A program made the translations under genes and the position numbers. From Flavihumibacter profundi (lineage in GTDB: Bacteria > Bacteroidota > Bacteroidia > Chitinophagales > Chitinophagaceae): a DNA stretch of 64,000 nt. The DNA is taken from positions 186,001 through 250,000 of the forward strand of contig NZ_JAIQXE010000004.1 of assembly GCF_020076305.1 (NCBI RefSeq), given 5' to 3'. Under the pieces are notes generated by a model, which was given only the letters and a program-made list of their open reading frames with translations, searched no databases and had not been told where the DNA came from. Numbering within the stretch: the stretch's first letter is position 1; the number at the start of each line of letters is the position of its first letter. Of this stretch, positions 37,558 through 46,730 are shown one piece after another.

Positions 37558-37980
37558 TTATAATTTTTCAACTACAAAACCGGTAATAACCTGTTGGGTC
37601 TCACTGATTTCAAAAGTTTCAGTCTGGCTTACTTTTTTTGTAGCTACAGTCAAAGTGATGTGCATGGGCTCTAAACCACCGTTAGCAAACTGAAAACGCT
37701 TTACAATTTTCTTGCTGCTGAAATTACCTGAGTAAAGAACAGTACCATCATTGTCTGTCAAAGTTACTTTGTAGTCTTCGGCAGCATCATTATCCAGGCT
37801 GATTTCGAGTACAGGTTGCTGGTTTACTGAGCCAACATATTTTACTTCAACCGGAATAATACCATTTTCATTGCCTGATATTACATTGTTCGCATTTGCT
37901 GTTCCAGTGCTTAATATAAGCGCTGTAGCGATGGCTGCCAATGATAACATAGATTTCATTTTTGTGTTTACGCACTTCAT
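37558..37980 (-). CDS. Small secreted protein of unknown function
   Basis: 140 residues from the ATG at 37980 (the frame also has ATGs at 37989 and 37959). It has a signal peptide (MLSLAAIATALILSTGTANA) and a mature part of about 110 residues predicted as a beta sandwich: VEVKYVGSVNQQPVLEISLD, then YKVTLTDNDGTVLYSGNF. The pattern resembles small exported Bacteroidota proteins of unknown role. It is monocistronic, flanked by its own promoter-like site (38125-38155) and terminator, which suggests an abundant or tightly regulated product. Confidence 0.8.
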   Translation of the reverse strand: MKCVNTKMKSMLSLAAIATALILSTGTANANNVISGNENGIIPVEVKYVGSVNQQPVLEISLDNDAAEDYKVTLTDNDGTVLYSGNFSSKKIVKRFQFANGGLEPMHITLTVATKKVSQTETFEISETQQVITGFVVEKL

Positions 37981-38124
37981 AACATTCAATTTAAAAATTA
38001 ACGATTCAATAAACTTCTTGCAGGCGGCAATCGTGATTTATAAGATGGGTGGGCAACCGCTTATTTGATGAAAATTCCAGAAGGGACTTATCGGGAGAAT
38101 TTTGTTTGTCATCAAATACTAATG

Positions 38125-38155
38125 CAAACTTAAGGTGTGTTTTTGGTCTTTGCAA
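38125..38155 (-). promoter_or_regulatory. Putative Bacteroidota-type promoter of the small secreted protein gene
   Basis: On the minus strand TTG at 38153-38155 precedes TAAGTTTG at 38125-38132 by 20 nt, matching the phylum's -33/-7 consensus (TTTG-N19-21-TAnnTTTG). The inferred start near 38118 would leave a leader of about 140 nt before the ATG at 37980, long enough to hold a regulatory structure. Confidence 0.5.
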
Positions 38156-38261
38156 TACAAGATTCTCATACTTCTTTGATTGCAAAACTGTAAATTAAAT
38201 CATAAATTACTTGCTGGCATTGCGTTTCAGGGAATAATACTAATGAAGCCCAAACTTCATT

Positions 38262-39449
38262 TCAGAGGTAAGACAACCACCATTTCCGGCTGGCTTTCTT
38301 ATATTGGCTAAACCATTTACAGGGAAAGTATAAACTTAAGACAACCAGTATCCAGATTAAATAAACTATCGGCAAATCATATCCGAAGTCAGCCGGCCTG
38401 AAGAAAAAAGGAAGATTCGGATCTACGATCTGGCTGGTTGTATGCCCGGTTGCGAAAAAAAAGATTACCAGCAGTGCATGAATGCCGAAAAAATGCAACA
38501 CATAATAAAAAAATGGGACCTGGCCGTATGCTGTAATAAAACGGGCAGGTGCATTTTGACTTTTCTCCAGAAAAGAGAGCGCCAATAATCCGGGGCCAAG
38601 TGTCATACAGAGATATACCAGGGAAGGCGGGTATTTGCTGGCATTGAGAAAAGACAAAAAACTCCTGATACCGCCAGGATAGGTTTTCCAATGGGAAGGA
38701 TCACCATATTGGTTAACAACCCGAAGGAAAACAAAAAGCACAATCAGTGCAATCCCTGCCTGAAATAAAATAAGCCTTCTTTTCGCAGCCGGAAAGTCCG
38801 GGTTATAAAAATATCCACATACATAACCCATGAACATTACTCCGGTCCAGGGCAAAACAGCATACAAAGCAAAAATAAAATGATTGCCCCCTAATGGAAT
38901 TATGGTTCCGAATGCGGTGAAGAATATCCTCCAAAGCGCAGCAGGAACACCTGTTTGCGGAAGGGGGATATAGTCAAGAATATTATGCCCAAAAAATAAC
39001 AATGCCCCAATAAAGAGAACCAATTTATATGAAATCCGACTGCAAAGTCCTAAAAGGATCATACTCCAGCCAATAACCCAGATAACCTGGAATATCAATA
39101 CATTATAAAATGGATTAAAAGTAATGATAAAGGTCATCCCCACCAGTTCTACTGCCAGCAACCAAAAGCCTCTTTTAACCATAAAGATTGCCGCTTCAGC
39201 CTTTGTTTTATTACGCCTTGAGAGACTGGCTGAAATGCCCGATAAAAAAACAAAAACAGGCGCACAGAAATGTGTAATCCAGCGGGTAAAAAATAGAGGT
39301 ACAGAAGTTGTTGCCGGGTCCAGCGGATCAGCCGTCATCGCAGTAATGTGAAAGAAATCCCTAACGTGATCAAGGGCCATGACGATCATCACGAATCCCC
39401 TCAATATATCAATGGAATGAATTCTGGATGTAGCAGTAGTGGCCATCAC
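38262..39449 (-). CDS. DUF1624 / HGSNAT-like membrane protein
   Basis: 395 residues with about 10 transmembrane helices. The N-terminus RIHSIDILRGFVMIVMALDH is the hallmark of the DUF1624 (heparan-alpha-glucosaminide N-acetyltransferase catalytic-like) family, with the conserved HFCAPVFVFLSGISA block after it. The human relative transfers an acetyl group across a membrane to a sugar amine; bacterial members such as YeiB-type proteins have no settled function. An acyl transfer to a surface glycan is plausible. It ends 272 bp before the small secreted protein promoter region and stands 31 bp after the DUF2141 gene's stop. Confidence 0.88.
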   Translation of the reverse strand: MMATTATSRIHSIDILRGFVMIVMALDHVRDFFHITAMTADPLDPATTSVPLFFTRWITHFCAPVFVFLSGISASLSRRNKTKAEAAIFMVKRGFWLLAVELVGMTFIITFNPFYNVLIFQVIWVIGWSMILLGLCSRISYKLVLFIGALLFFGHNILDYIPLPQTGVPAALWRIFFTAFGTIIPLGGNHFIFALYAVLPWTGVMFMGYVCGYFYNPDFPAAKRRLILFQAGIALIVLFVFLRVVNQYGDPSHWKTYPGGIRSFLSFLNASKYPPSLVYLCMTLGPGLLALSFLEKSQNAPARFITAYGQVPFFYYVLHFFGIHALLVIFFFATGHTTSQIVDPNLPFFFRPADFGYDLPIVYLIWILVVLSLYFPCKWFSQYKKASRKWWLSYL

Positions 39450-39480
39450 TACTAATATAATAAAATTACTTCCTTTGTAT

Positions 39481-39912
39481 TTATTTTACTTTTATAAAAA
39501 TCGTGCCTGGTTTGCCGTTAAGGGTGAAACTGGCCTCCTTAAAAGTAGCAGAACGGGTAGCGGGTATGATATTATTTGAGAAGCCATAATCTTCTTTGGG
39601 AATGCCCAGAAAATTTTTATCTAATTCGCCATTTTCATTTTCATCCAGGAAAACGACTATTGCATAAACGCCTGGATCTACATTAGGAAAAATAACCGAG
39701 ACTTCATCCTTATCCTTAACCGCAACTATTTTCTTAAACACGGCATAGTTAGCATCCATGTAAGTTTTCTCATTATTATACCATCCGATATAAACATTTC
39801 CTTTTTTCTTATCAAGATTACTAACAATTACTGTTTGATCCCCTGCCTGTGCGGTTGCCGGAGCAGGAGAATTAATCAGTAGAATAAGCAACAATCTGAA
39901 ATACCAGGACAT
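39481..39912 (-). CDS. Secreted DUF2141 protein
   Basis: 143 residues with a signal peptide (1-22, ending ATA) and the DUF2141 fold: VIVSNLDKKKGNVYIGWYN, then YAIVVFLDENENGELDKNF and GIPKEDYGFSNN. The Asp/Asn/Glu-rich DENENGELD loop looks like a metal site. The family is frequent in Bacteroidota and Proteobacteria and has no known function. It is followed by the DUF1624 gene on the same strand. Confidence 0.92.
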   Translation of the reverse strand: MSWYFRLLLILLINSPAPATAQAGDQTVIVSNLDKKKGNVYIGWYNNEKTYMDANYAVFKKIVAVKDKDEVSVIFPNVDPGVYAIVVFLDENENGELDKNFLGIPKEDYGFSNNIIPATRSATFKEASFTLNGKPGTIFIKVK

Positions 39913-39969
39913 AAAATTGGTTTAATGTATTGCACTAACAAAATGCCCCGGTTTTAGTTCTGTAAATAT

Positions 39970-41199
39970 TTAATGGTTGTTCTTCAGGTTTGCAATCCTT
40001 ACTGAAACTGGTGATAAAGCGGGCAAATCATTAACAGGCTGATCAAGATAAAAATAGGCGGTAGACGAAAAATCATCTGACCGGTAAAAATTAGTCCAGC
40101 CATCAATAGCGTTACTGTCGTCGAGGTTAACCAGGCTGTCCTTTTTATAATAAGGATAAAAGCCCTGTTCATTTGCTGTACTGACTGGAAGCAAAGGCGC
40201 GCCAGATCTTAGGTAAGCAGCCACATTCTTTTTGGTATCGCCCCCGATCGCCTGTATAGTCACCCGGCAATTTGACTGGAAAAATACGGGATCAGGAATA
40301 TGATAACGGTAAAAAGCCCATTGTTTCAGGGAATCATCGCTAACCGAACAACCAGAATATTGTTGAATAAATTTACCCTGTCCCCAGCCTGTACCTATAT
40401 AATCTTCTGTGCCTGTTCCATTTAAGGTTGGTAAGGAAGTATCGCCATCCAGGTAAATTTTCACTTCGCCTTCACCAAACCAGGAATTTCCATAACGGGG
40501 GTTCGCATTGACCCCAATATTTACGCCCAAAAAACGCCCCTTGCCATTCAGGTTTGGAAGCAGTTCATAATCTTCTGCCAGCATTGTTGCAGTATCCCTT
40601 CTCCAGAAGGCATGGAAATACATTGCTTGTGCGTCGAGCTCTTTTACAAGGCTGTAATCCACATCAAAAAATAACAGGTTCAAAGTTTTTGCGGACTCAT
40701 TAGTGACTACAATTTTTGCGGATTTTTTAAATGGCATAGGAATAAAACAATTGAATGACCGACCTTCGGGGCTGGCAAAAATGGCATTTTGAAAGCTGGT
40801 GGTCCTTCCTAAACCGATCCCAAAAAAATCACCCAGGGGCACGGATACAGCTGGCTTTTCAGCATTATCCCAAAACATATCAATTCTCAGTGCGCGCAAC
40901 ATTTCGGGGGACCTGTCATCAATTGTCATCCATATCCTGTGGATGATGCCCATTTCCTGTATGTCCAAAAGGGTTAGCGATTTTCCTGCCGGAACAGGAT
41001 CGAAAGCATGGCCTTTGGCGTGGTTGTTTTCCTGTCCCCCTGCACCTTTAACACCATTCCTATTTTCCGGGCTACTCCAGCGGGAGGAATAATTATCATT
41101 GAATGTATAAAGCTCAGCAGATTGTATAGGTGCATTATTCCTGTTTGTGCATGAAATAAATAAGCAGCAGGCAATATAGATACTCGCTATTTTTTTCAC
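39970..41199 (-). CDS. Lipoprotein DUF2961 glycosidase (GH172)
   Basis: 409 residues with a lipoprotein signal (ACCLFISC, Cys near residue 16), so anchored in a membrane. The DUF2961 core includes HRIWMTIDDRSPEMLRALRI, VPLGDFFGIGLG, and the acidic active-site blocks FGEGEVKIYLDGD and NGTGTEDYIG. DUF2961 proteins form GH172, whose characterised members are alpha-D-fructofuranosidase/arabinofuranosidase-type enzymes. The ATG overlaps the TGA of the upstream DUF3472 gene (ATGA), so the two are translationally coupled. Its real substrate is not predictable from sequence. Confidence 0.92.
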   Translation of the reverse strand: MKKIASIYIACCLFISCTNRNNAPIQSAELYTFNDNYSSRWSSPENRNGVKGAGGQENNHAKGHAFDPVPAGKSLTLLDIQEMGIIHRIWMTIDDRSPEMLRALRIDMFWDNAEKPAVSVPLGDFFGIGLGRTTSFQNAIFASPEGRSFNCFIPMPFKKSAKIVVTNESAKTLNLLFFDVDYSLVKELDAQAMYFHAFWRRDTATMLAEDYELLPNLNGKGRFLGVNIGVNANPRYGNSWFGEGEVKIYLDGDTSLPTLNGTGTEDYIGTGWGQGKFIQQYSGCSVSDDSLKQWAFYRYHIPDPVFFQSNCRVTIQAIGGDTKKNVAAYLRSGAPLLPVSTANEQGFYPYYKKDSLVNLDDSNAIDGWTNFYRSDDFSSTAYFYLDQPVNDLPALSPVSVRIANLKNNH

Positions 41200-42491
41200 T
41201 GATTTTCTTTAATGAGAAGGTAAACAGATTCGGGTAAACTACCATGGGCCGAACGTGTAAAGATTTGATTAATAGGTGTAAAATCATTGAAAAAGCCACA
41301 ATTCCGCAATTGGAAAATATCATTATTCACAGCCCCTGAATAATCCATGCGATAGCCGGCCCTGGCAGTATTATCCGCTGTGAAACGGGCCTTTAACAAT
41401 TCGGTCCACCTACCCTTGTCATCACAAATCCATTGGTTGCCAAAAAAAACAAGTCGAGATTGATTGCCGGTTTGGGGGATAAAATTTTCAAGGAAAGAAT
41501 GCAGATGCCTTAAACCGCCTGGTGATTTTGGTCGATCGAATGAAGCAATCAATTGCCACTTTTTTATTTCAGGAAAATAAAAATAGGCACTATACACAGT
41601 ATGTTGCTGCAATAACGATTTTGCCCTGATTAAAAATTGATAGGTGTGGCCTGCAACCCAGTTATACCTCAGGAAACTTTGCCCGCCTGATCCTTCATTC
41701 CCGAATTCACCTGTTTGTACTGCTTCCCCTTTTTGTAGCAACCTGATCCGAAGGCTATCAGGAATTGTTTTAGGATCGTCGGTTTGGTAAGGGCTCCAAA
41801 CGGAAAATAAAATTCTTCTTTCGGTACTGCTGTTTACCTGGATACCAAAATAGCCATCCCCAAATCCATTCGCCATAAAATAGGAACCCAGTTTATCTTC
41901 ACCAACAGGAACTGTAAGTTCATTATAGAACCACTCAACCCGGGTACTATCATCAACAGGGTAATTAAGGTGTACAGATGGCCCCCGCCTACCCCAATAG
42001 TAAAAATTTCCGTCATTATTTTTCACGAAACTGGTTTGATCATTGACAGCGGAACCTGCTATGGAATAATTTTTAATCGCTGCGAAATATCTCCCGGTTT
42101 TTCCAAGACCCTTTATAACAATTTTAATATATCCTGTATCCTTGATTGTCCAGGACCCCGCATCATACCATTTTAATCCACCAGCTTCTATTGAAATGAT
42201 TTTTGATTGACCACAGATCAATACCTGAAGGATTGACCCTTTGTCTGAACTGGCCTCCACAGACAATTTCAGCCCCCCTTTACGGTTAATCCGTAAATAG
42301 GTAGTAAAGGTATCCGAAGCTGATACCCAGTTCTCAATTCCATTGTTTGTCACCTGCAAAGATTCCGACTCGCTGGCATTAGTAAATGTATTACCGCCCA
42401 CCGGCAGAATAATTTGGGCAGTGGCAAGGTTAACAGTAAAGCCCAGTAAAAGAACCAGTGATGCAATTAGCTTTGGTACTTGAGTTGTCAT
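41196..42491 (-). CDS. Secreted DUF5077-DUF3472 protein
   Basis: 431 residues: signal peptide (ending ATA), DUF5077 carbohydrate-binding-like domain (about 27-150, PVGGNTFTNASESESLQVTN) and DUF3472 (about 170-400, SVHLNYPVDDSTRVEWFYNE, GYFGIQVNSSTERRILFSVW). DUF3472 proteins are widespread in glycan-using Bacteroidota and their role is unknown. The 4-bp overlap with the GH172 gene says the two proteins act together, the DUF5077 part probably binding the glycan. Confidence 0.92.
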   Translation of the reverse strand: MTTQVPKLIASLVLLLGFTVNLATAQIILPVGGNTFTNASESESLQVTNNGIENWVSASDTFTTYLRINRKGGLKLSVEASSDKGSILQVLICGQSKIISIEAGGLKWYDAGSWTIKDTGYIKIVIKGLGKTGRYFAAIKNYSIAGSAVNDQTSFVKNNDGNFYYWGRRGPSVHLNYPVDDSTRVEWFYNELTVPVGEDKLGSYFMANGFGDGYFGIQVNSSTERRILFSVWSPYQTDDPKTIPDSLRIRLLQKGEAVQTGEFGNEGSGGQSFLRYNWVAGHTYQFLIRAKSLLQQHTVYSAYFYFPEIKKWQLIASFDRPKSPGGLRHLHSFLENFIPQTGNQSRLVFFGNQWICDDKGRWTELLKARFTADNTARAGYRMDYSGAVNNDIFQLRNCGFFNDFTPINQIFTRSAHGSLPESVYLLIKENQ

Positions 42492-42578
42492 TTATAAGGT
42501 AGTAAGGAATTTGAAAATACCTAAATTCTTAATGTCCCTAAAAATAGTCAGGGGCAGCATAATATGAACAGGCAACCG

Positions 42579-42611
42579 TTTGCGCGTTTCAGTTATTATT
42601 TACTAAGTTTG
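42579..42611 (+). promoter_or_regulatory. Putative Bacteroidota-type promoter of the S10 peptidase gene
   Basis: TTTG at 42579-42582, a 21-nt spacer and TAAGTTTG at 42604-42611 match the phylum's -33/-7 consensus with no mismatch. The inferred start near 42618 gives a leader of about 37 nt before the ATG at 42655. Confidence 0.6.
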
Positions 42612-42654
42612 ATCCTGCCTTATTTGCAGCTGTTAATACGCATAATTCATTTTC

Positions 42655-44190
42655 ATGAAATCAACAACCCTGGTTATCCTTGCCCTTGGAATTTTATATT
42701 TCACAGGTAATGCACAACAGAAAAAAAATCCGGAAAACACAGTCCCTCCCAGGGAGGTAGTCCAGGCAAGCGGCAACCAGGTATTCAACCCCGATTCTTT
42801 TGTAACGAGTTTGCACGAGGTTACAATAAAAGGACAGAAAGTTCCTTACAAAGCTACAGCAGGAACAATGCCTGTATGGGATGAGGATGGCAAGACTATA
42901 GCCGGGTTATTTTACACGTTCTACGAAAGAACAGATATAAAAGACCGGGAGTTGAGGCCATTGGTTATTTCATTCAATGGAGGGCCGGGATCAGCTTCTG
43001 TATGGATGCACCTGGCTTATACCGGACCGCGTATCCTTAAAATTGATGACGAAGGATATCCTGTGCAGCCCTATGGTTTTAAAGATAACCCCAATTCTAT
43101 ACTGGATATTGCAGACATAGTTTATATAGATCCGGTAAATACTGGATTTTCCAGGATCACCAATAAGGAAACACCCAAAACTAAATTCTTTGGTGTAAAT
43201 GCAGACATCAAATACCTGGCGGAATGGATCAACAGTTTTGTATCGAGAGTAAACCGATGGGCGTCTCCCAAATACCTGATTGGAGAAAGCTATGGAACAA
43301 CAAGGGTATCCGGACTGGCGCGGGAGTTACAGGAGGCACAATGGATGTACCTGAATGGCGTTGTACTGGTATCACCAACTGATTTGGGTATAGAACGCGG
43401 AGTAGCGACTGACGCAGCATTAAGGCTCCCTTATTTCGCAGCAACAGCCTGGTACCATAAGATGCTGGTACCGGAACTTCAGCAAAAAGACCTCACTGAA
43501 ATGTTACCGGAAGTTGAACAATTCACAATGAATGAATTAATACCTGCCATGAATAAGGGAAGCCAGTTGGAAGAAGCTGAGAGAACTGCTATCGTGGCAA
43601 AAATGGCAAGGTATTCAGGCTTGTCTGAAAAAGTAATCCTGCAGCACAACCTGAATATTGCGCCAGATTTTTTCTGGAAGGAACTCTTGCGGGAAAAAGG
43701 CAATACCATTGGCCGGCTTGATTCGAGGTACCTGGGAATTGATAAAATGGCTGCCGGGGAAACAGTTGATTATAATGCAGAATTAAATTCATGGCTGCAT
43801 GCATTTACACCTCCAATCAATATGTACCTGCGGGAAGAATTAAAATACAAAACAGATTTAAAATACAACATGTTCGGACCAGTGCATCCCTGGGATGATA
43901 CCAACAACCATACTGCAGAAGACCTCCGAAAAGCCATGGCAGAAAATCCATATTTGCATGTACTGGTACAATCCGGTTACTATGATGGAGCCTGCGATTA
44001 TTTCAATGCAAAGTACAATATGTGGCAGATGGATCCGGGCGGAAAATTAAAAAACAGGTTAAGCTGGGAAGGATACAGAAGCGGCCATATGATGTACCTG
44101 CGTAAAGAAGACCTGGTAAGCAGCAATGAACATTTGCGGCAGTTTATACTAAGATCCTTGCCCAAAGCAGGCCAGCCAGCCAAATACTAA
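42655..44190 (+). CDS. Secreted serine carboxypeptidase-like peptidase (S10)
   Basis: 511 residues with a signal peptide (1-20, FTGNA). The alpha/beta-hydrolase triad is complete: nucleophile Ser212 in YLIGESYGTTRVSG, Asp444 in SGYYDGACD, and His478 in RSGHMMYLR, with the oxyanion-loop motif ISFNGGPGSASVWMHL typical of S10. Such enzymes remove C-terminal residues from peptides, here probably in the periplasm or outside the cell. Monocistronic: its own promoter-like site precedes it, and a pseudogene follows. Confidence 0.93.
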   Translation: MKSTTLVILALGILYFTGNAQQKKNPENTVPPREVVQASGNQVFNPDSFVTSLHEVTIKGQKVPYKATAGTMPVWDEDGKTIAGLFYTFYERTDIKDRELRPLVISFNGGPGSASVWMHLAYTGPRILKIDDEGYPVQPYGFKDNPNSILDIADIVYIDPVNTGFSRITNKETPKTKFFGVNADIKYLAEWINSFVSRVNRWASPKYLIGESYGTTRVSGLARELQEAQWMYLNGVVLVSPTDLGIERGVATDAALRLPYFAATAWYHKMLVPELQQKDLTEMLPEVEQFTMNELIPAMNKGSQLEEAERTAIVAKMARYSGLSEKVILQHNLNIAPDFFWKELLREKGNTIGRLDSRYLGIDKMAAGETVDYNAELNSWLHAFTPPINMYLREELKYKTDLKYNMFGPVHPWDDTNNHTAEDLRKAMAENPYLHVLVQSGYYDGACDYFNAKYNMWQMDPGGKLKNRLSWEGYRSGHMMYLRKEDLVSSNEHLRQFILRSLPKAGQPAKY

Positions 44191-44573
44191 AAAAACATCG
44201 CAGGAATGTTGATAAAATTTGTAATTAAAGCAGCATATGCAGGCAAACAGGCCTGGTATGAAAAGCCCATGACTGTTAAAGAAAATGGATGCCGCGGGAT
44301 AATTGATACCCTTCATAGCCGGAATATGGCGGACTGAAGGGTTCTGGTCCCTGAGACGCAATACATCATGAATATTTAGCCCCGTGGCAGCAGGCCAGGC
44401 AAATGGATGATGATGCCATGGCCATTATGCATGGTAAAGCAGTAATAGCACCCGGTGAGGAAGGCCTTAAGGATATTAGGATCGTTGAAGCTATAAAACA
44501 TTTGCTGCAACAGGACAAAAGGCCCTTTTATAAAATATCAGCTTCCCTTGCAATTCCTGGAATATCTGGATGA
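44191..44573 (+). pseudogene. Remnant of a Gfo/Idh/MocA-family oxidoreductase gene
   Basis: Two pieces of one gene are recognisable. In the first frame (44209-44334) the peptide reads FVIKAAYAGKQAWYEKPMTV, then CRGIIDTLHSRNM before a TGA. This is the Rossmann-domain block of Gfo/Idh/MocA enzymes, including the catalytic-lysine motif EKP. In another frame (44355-44573) it reads ARQMDDDAMAI followed by APGEEGLKDIRIVEAIKHLL, the C-terminal block of the same family. The roughly 200 residues normally between the two blocks, and the N-terminal nucleotide-binding motif, are gone, and stops break each frame. It starts directly after the S10 peptidase stop. I see no intact copy of this family in the window. 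Confidence 0.75.
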
Positions 44574-44613
44574 CTCGGTCTGGGGGTGATCGTTTTCATA
44601 ATAGAATCCTTCT

Positions 44614-44628
44614 GTTCCTGATAGGAAC
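44614..44628 (-). terminator. Weak hairpin after the ethanolamine-type operon
   Basis: GTTCCT (44614-44619) and AGGAAC (44623-44628) form a 6-bp stem with a 3-nt loop, 10 bp past the aldehyde dehydrogenase stop on the minus strand. There is no clear T-run, so its role as terminator is uncertain. Confidence 0.25.
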
Positions 44629-44638
44629 CTATAATCAC

Positions 44639-46012
44639 TTAACCGCGCAAATGCCATGCTTTAGGTTGAACAAATGCACGTATCCCCGCATAGGAAAGAG
44701 TTGCGCCCAATCCGGAATGTTTTCTTCCGGACCAGGGCAAACCGGCACTAACACGGTCGCAGCAATTCCAGTATACAGTACCGGTATCCATAAGTTTCAT
44801 CAGTTTTTCAGCCCGGTCAAAGTCAGTTGAATATACAGCAGCTGTAAGTCCGTATTCAGTGTCCAGCATCAGTTTAGCGGCTTCTTCATCGCTGCCCACC
44901 TTTTCGATACCAATTACCGGTCCAAAAGATTCTTCCCGCATAATATTCATTGTGTGATTGACATTTGTCAGAACTGTAGGTTCCAAAAAATATCCTTTTC
45001 CAGGAACGGCGTTTCCGCCGGTTAATATCGTCGCTCCCCTGCTTACGGCGTCTTCAATTTGCATTAATAAGAAATCCTGCTGTCCTTTGCGGCTGAGTGG
45101 CCCAATTTCAGTCGCCGGTTCCAATGGGTTACCAACAACCATTTTTTTTGTTTGCGCTACAAAAGACTTTACGAATTGATCATACAATTTTTCCTGCACG
45201 TAGATGCGTTCTACAGCACAACAACTTTGCCCATTGTTATATACTACACCTTCTAAAGCTGCAGCTGCAACCTGGTCAATATCAGTAACATCATCCATTA
45301 CATACAGCGGGTCTTTCCCTCCAAGTTCTAATTGGCAGGGAACCAGTTTTGGTGCCACCCTGGTAGCAATATATTTACCGGTTTTATAGCTACCGGTAAA
45401 GAAGTAACCATCCAGAGGCAAATCCAGCAGGAGTTCACCAACAGCACTATGACCCAGTGCCAGTTGGAAGGCATCTTCGGGTACCCCTGCCAGGTATAAC
45501 AACCGTTGTATATGCAATCCGGTAAGTAACGTATATTCTGATGGTTTATAAAAAACTGCGTTCCCTCCAATTAAAGCGGGAATGAATACATTAACACCAA
45601 CCAGGTATGGGTAATTCCAGGCAGAAATGTTTGCTATAATACCAAGTGGTTCATACGTGATTTTTTCTTTTGTGCCACCTTCGGGTGAAATCCATTCTGG
45701 TGCCAGCCATTTTTCAGAATTATCCAGGAAAAACCTGATCCTGTTCCTTGCTCCGTTGATTTCATTACGTGCTTGCTGAAGCGGTTTTCCCATTTCTTCG
45801 GTCAAAGATTTGGCAAGCAGTTCTTTATCACTTTCCAGAAGATCGTAGAAACGGGCAATAATACCCAGCCTTTCAGATAACGGACGAGCTCCCCAGGCAG
45901 GTTGTCCACGCTGCAAGAGGTGAAATTTTGAATTTATAGTTTGAGGTGAATCGGCAGCAATCTCCTGGATTAATTCTTCTGTTGCTGGATTGATAACGGG
46001 TATTTTTGTCAT
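44639..46012 (-). CDS. NAD(P)-dependent aldehyde dehydrogenase (gamma-glutamyl-aminoaldehyde/semialdehyde type)
   Basis: 457 residues with the full ALDH plan: cofactor-binding NISAWNYPYLVG, general-base Glu229 in CQLELGGKDPLYV, nucleophile Cys264 in NNGQSCCAVERIYV and the C-terminal ESFGPVIGIEKV block. Related enzymes oxidise succinate semialdehyde or gamma-glutamyl-aminoaldehydes. It is the last gene of a five-enzyme operon and overlaps the gamma-glutamyl hydrolase gene by 4 bp (ATGA). In that context the likely substrate is gamma-glutamyl-aminoacetaldehyde, giving gamma-glutamylglycine; this is an inference from the neighbours. Confidence 0.93.
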   Translation of the reverse strand: MTKIPVINPATEELIQEIAADSPQTINSKFHLLQRGQPAWGARPLSERLGIIARFYDLLESDKELLAKSLTEEMGKPLQQARNEINGARNRIRFFLDNSEKWLAPEWISPEGGTKEKITYEPLGIIANISAWNYPYLVGVNVFIPALIGGNAVFYKPSEYTLLTGLHIQRLLYLAGVPEDAFQLALGHSAVGELLLDLPLDGYFFTGSYKTGKYIATRVAPKLVPCQLELGGKDPLYVMDDVTDIDQVAAAALEGVVYNNGQSCCAVERIYVQEKLYDQFVKSFVAQTKKMVVGNPLEPATEIGPLSRKGQQDFLLMQIEDAVSRGATILTGGNAVPGKGYFLEPTVLTNVNHTMNIMREESFGPVIGIEKVGSDEEAAKLMLDTEYGLTAAVYSTDFDRAEKLMKLMDTGTVYWNCCDRVSAGLPWSGRKHSGLGATLSYAGIRAFVQPKAWHLRG

Positions 46013-46728
46013 TTTTGTTGTCTGATTGCGTTCAAAAAACTTTGTTTAATATTTTTGGATAGGGGACTTTCCTCTTTATCTTTCATTCGTTCAGGATGCC
46101 ATTGTACACAGAGCATAAATGGCTTTCCGGTCTGATCCTTGAATTCAATGCCCTCAATTGTCCTGTCGTTAGTACCTGACAGCGCATTGATTTTTAGTGT
46201 TGGTGCAATTTCACGCTGGTCAATGGCCTGGTGGTGTGCACTGTTTACCATTCCTTCAGAAACTCCGGAGATTTCAAACAGTAAACTGTCTCTTTGAATA
46301 TGCACAAGGTGTTGTTTGTCTTCTTCCCCCGCTTTTTTATGCACTTCATTTTCCGGACCAAGATCCTGAACCAGTTTCCCCCCTTCTAATACATTCACCA
46401 ACTGCAGCCCCCTGCAGATGCCCAATACCGGCAAATGATGTTGCTGGGCAAAGTCGTAAATTTTTTTCTCAAAATGGTCGCGGTCAGTATGAAACAGTTC
46501 TGGCTTGTGTTCATAATCTGGTTCGCCATCGTATAAATCTGCATCAATATCAATGCCGCCTGTAAGAATAAAACCAGAGCAAAGTGAAATGTCTTGTTCA
46601 TTATTTTCCTCAAAGGACAATTGTAACAATTCAATATCATCGCCCAGGTCCTCTGGTGTAAACCAGTTCAGGTAATTTTGGTTGTTCGTGGTCGTAAAAC
46701 TTACACCAATTTTCTTTTTCATGCGCAT
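46009..46728 (-). CDS. Class I glutamine-amidotransferase-like gamma-glutamyl hydrolase (PuuD-like)
   Basis: 239 residues with catalytic Cys105 in VLGICRGLQLVNV, the triad His/Glu in CVQWHPERM, and GGIDIDADLY near the start, which is the PuuD/peptidase C26 signature rather than a synthetase amidotransferase domain. It should release glutamate from a gamma-glutamylated intermediate in the cytoplasm. It lies 2 bp after the alcohol dehydrogenase stop and overlaps the aldehyde dehydrogenase start, in the order expected for the last step of a gamma-glutamylation pathway. Confidence 0.92.
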   Translation of the reverse strand: MRMKKKIGVSFTTTNNQNYLNWFTPEDLGDDIELLQLSFEENNEQDISLCSGFILTGGIDIDADLYDGEPDYEHKPELFHTDRDHFEKKIYDFAQQHHLPVLGICRGLQLVNVLEGGKLVQDLGPENEVHKKAGEEDKQHLVHIQRDSLLFEISGVSEGMVNSAHHQAIDQREIAPTLKINALSGTNDRTIEGIEFKDQTGKPFMLCVQWHPERMKDKEESPLSKNIKQSFLNAIRQQK

Positions 46729-46730
46729 GC

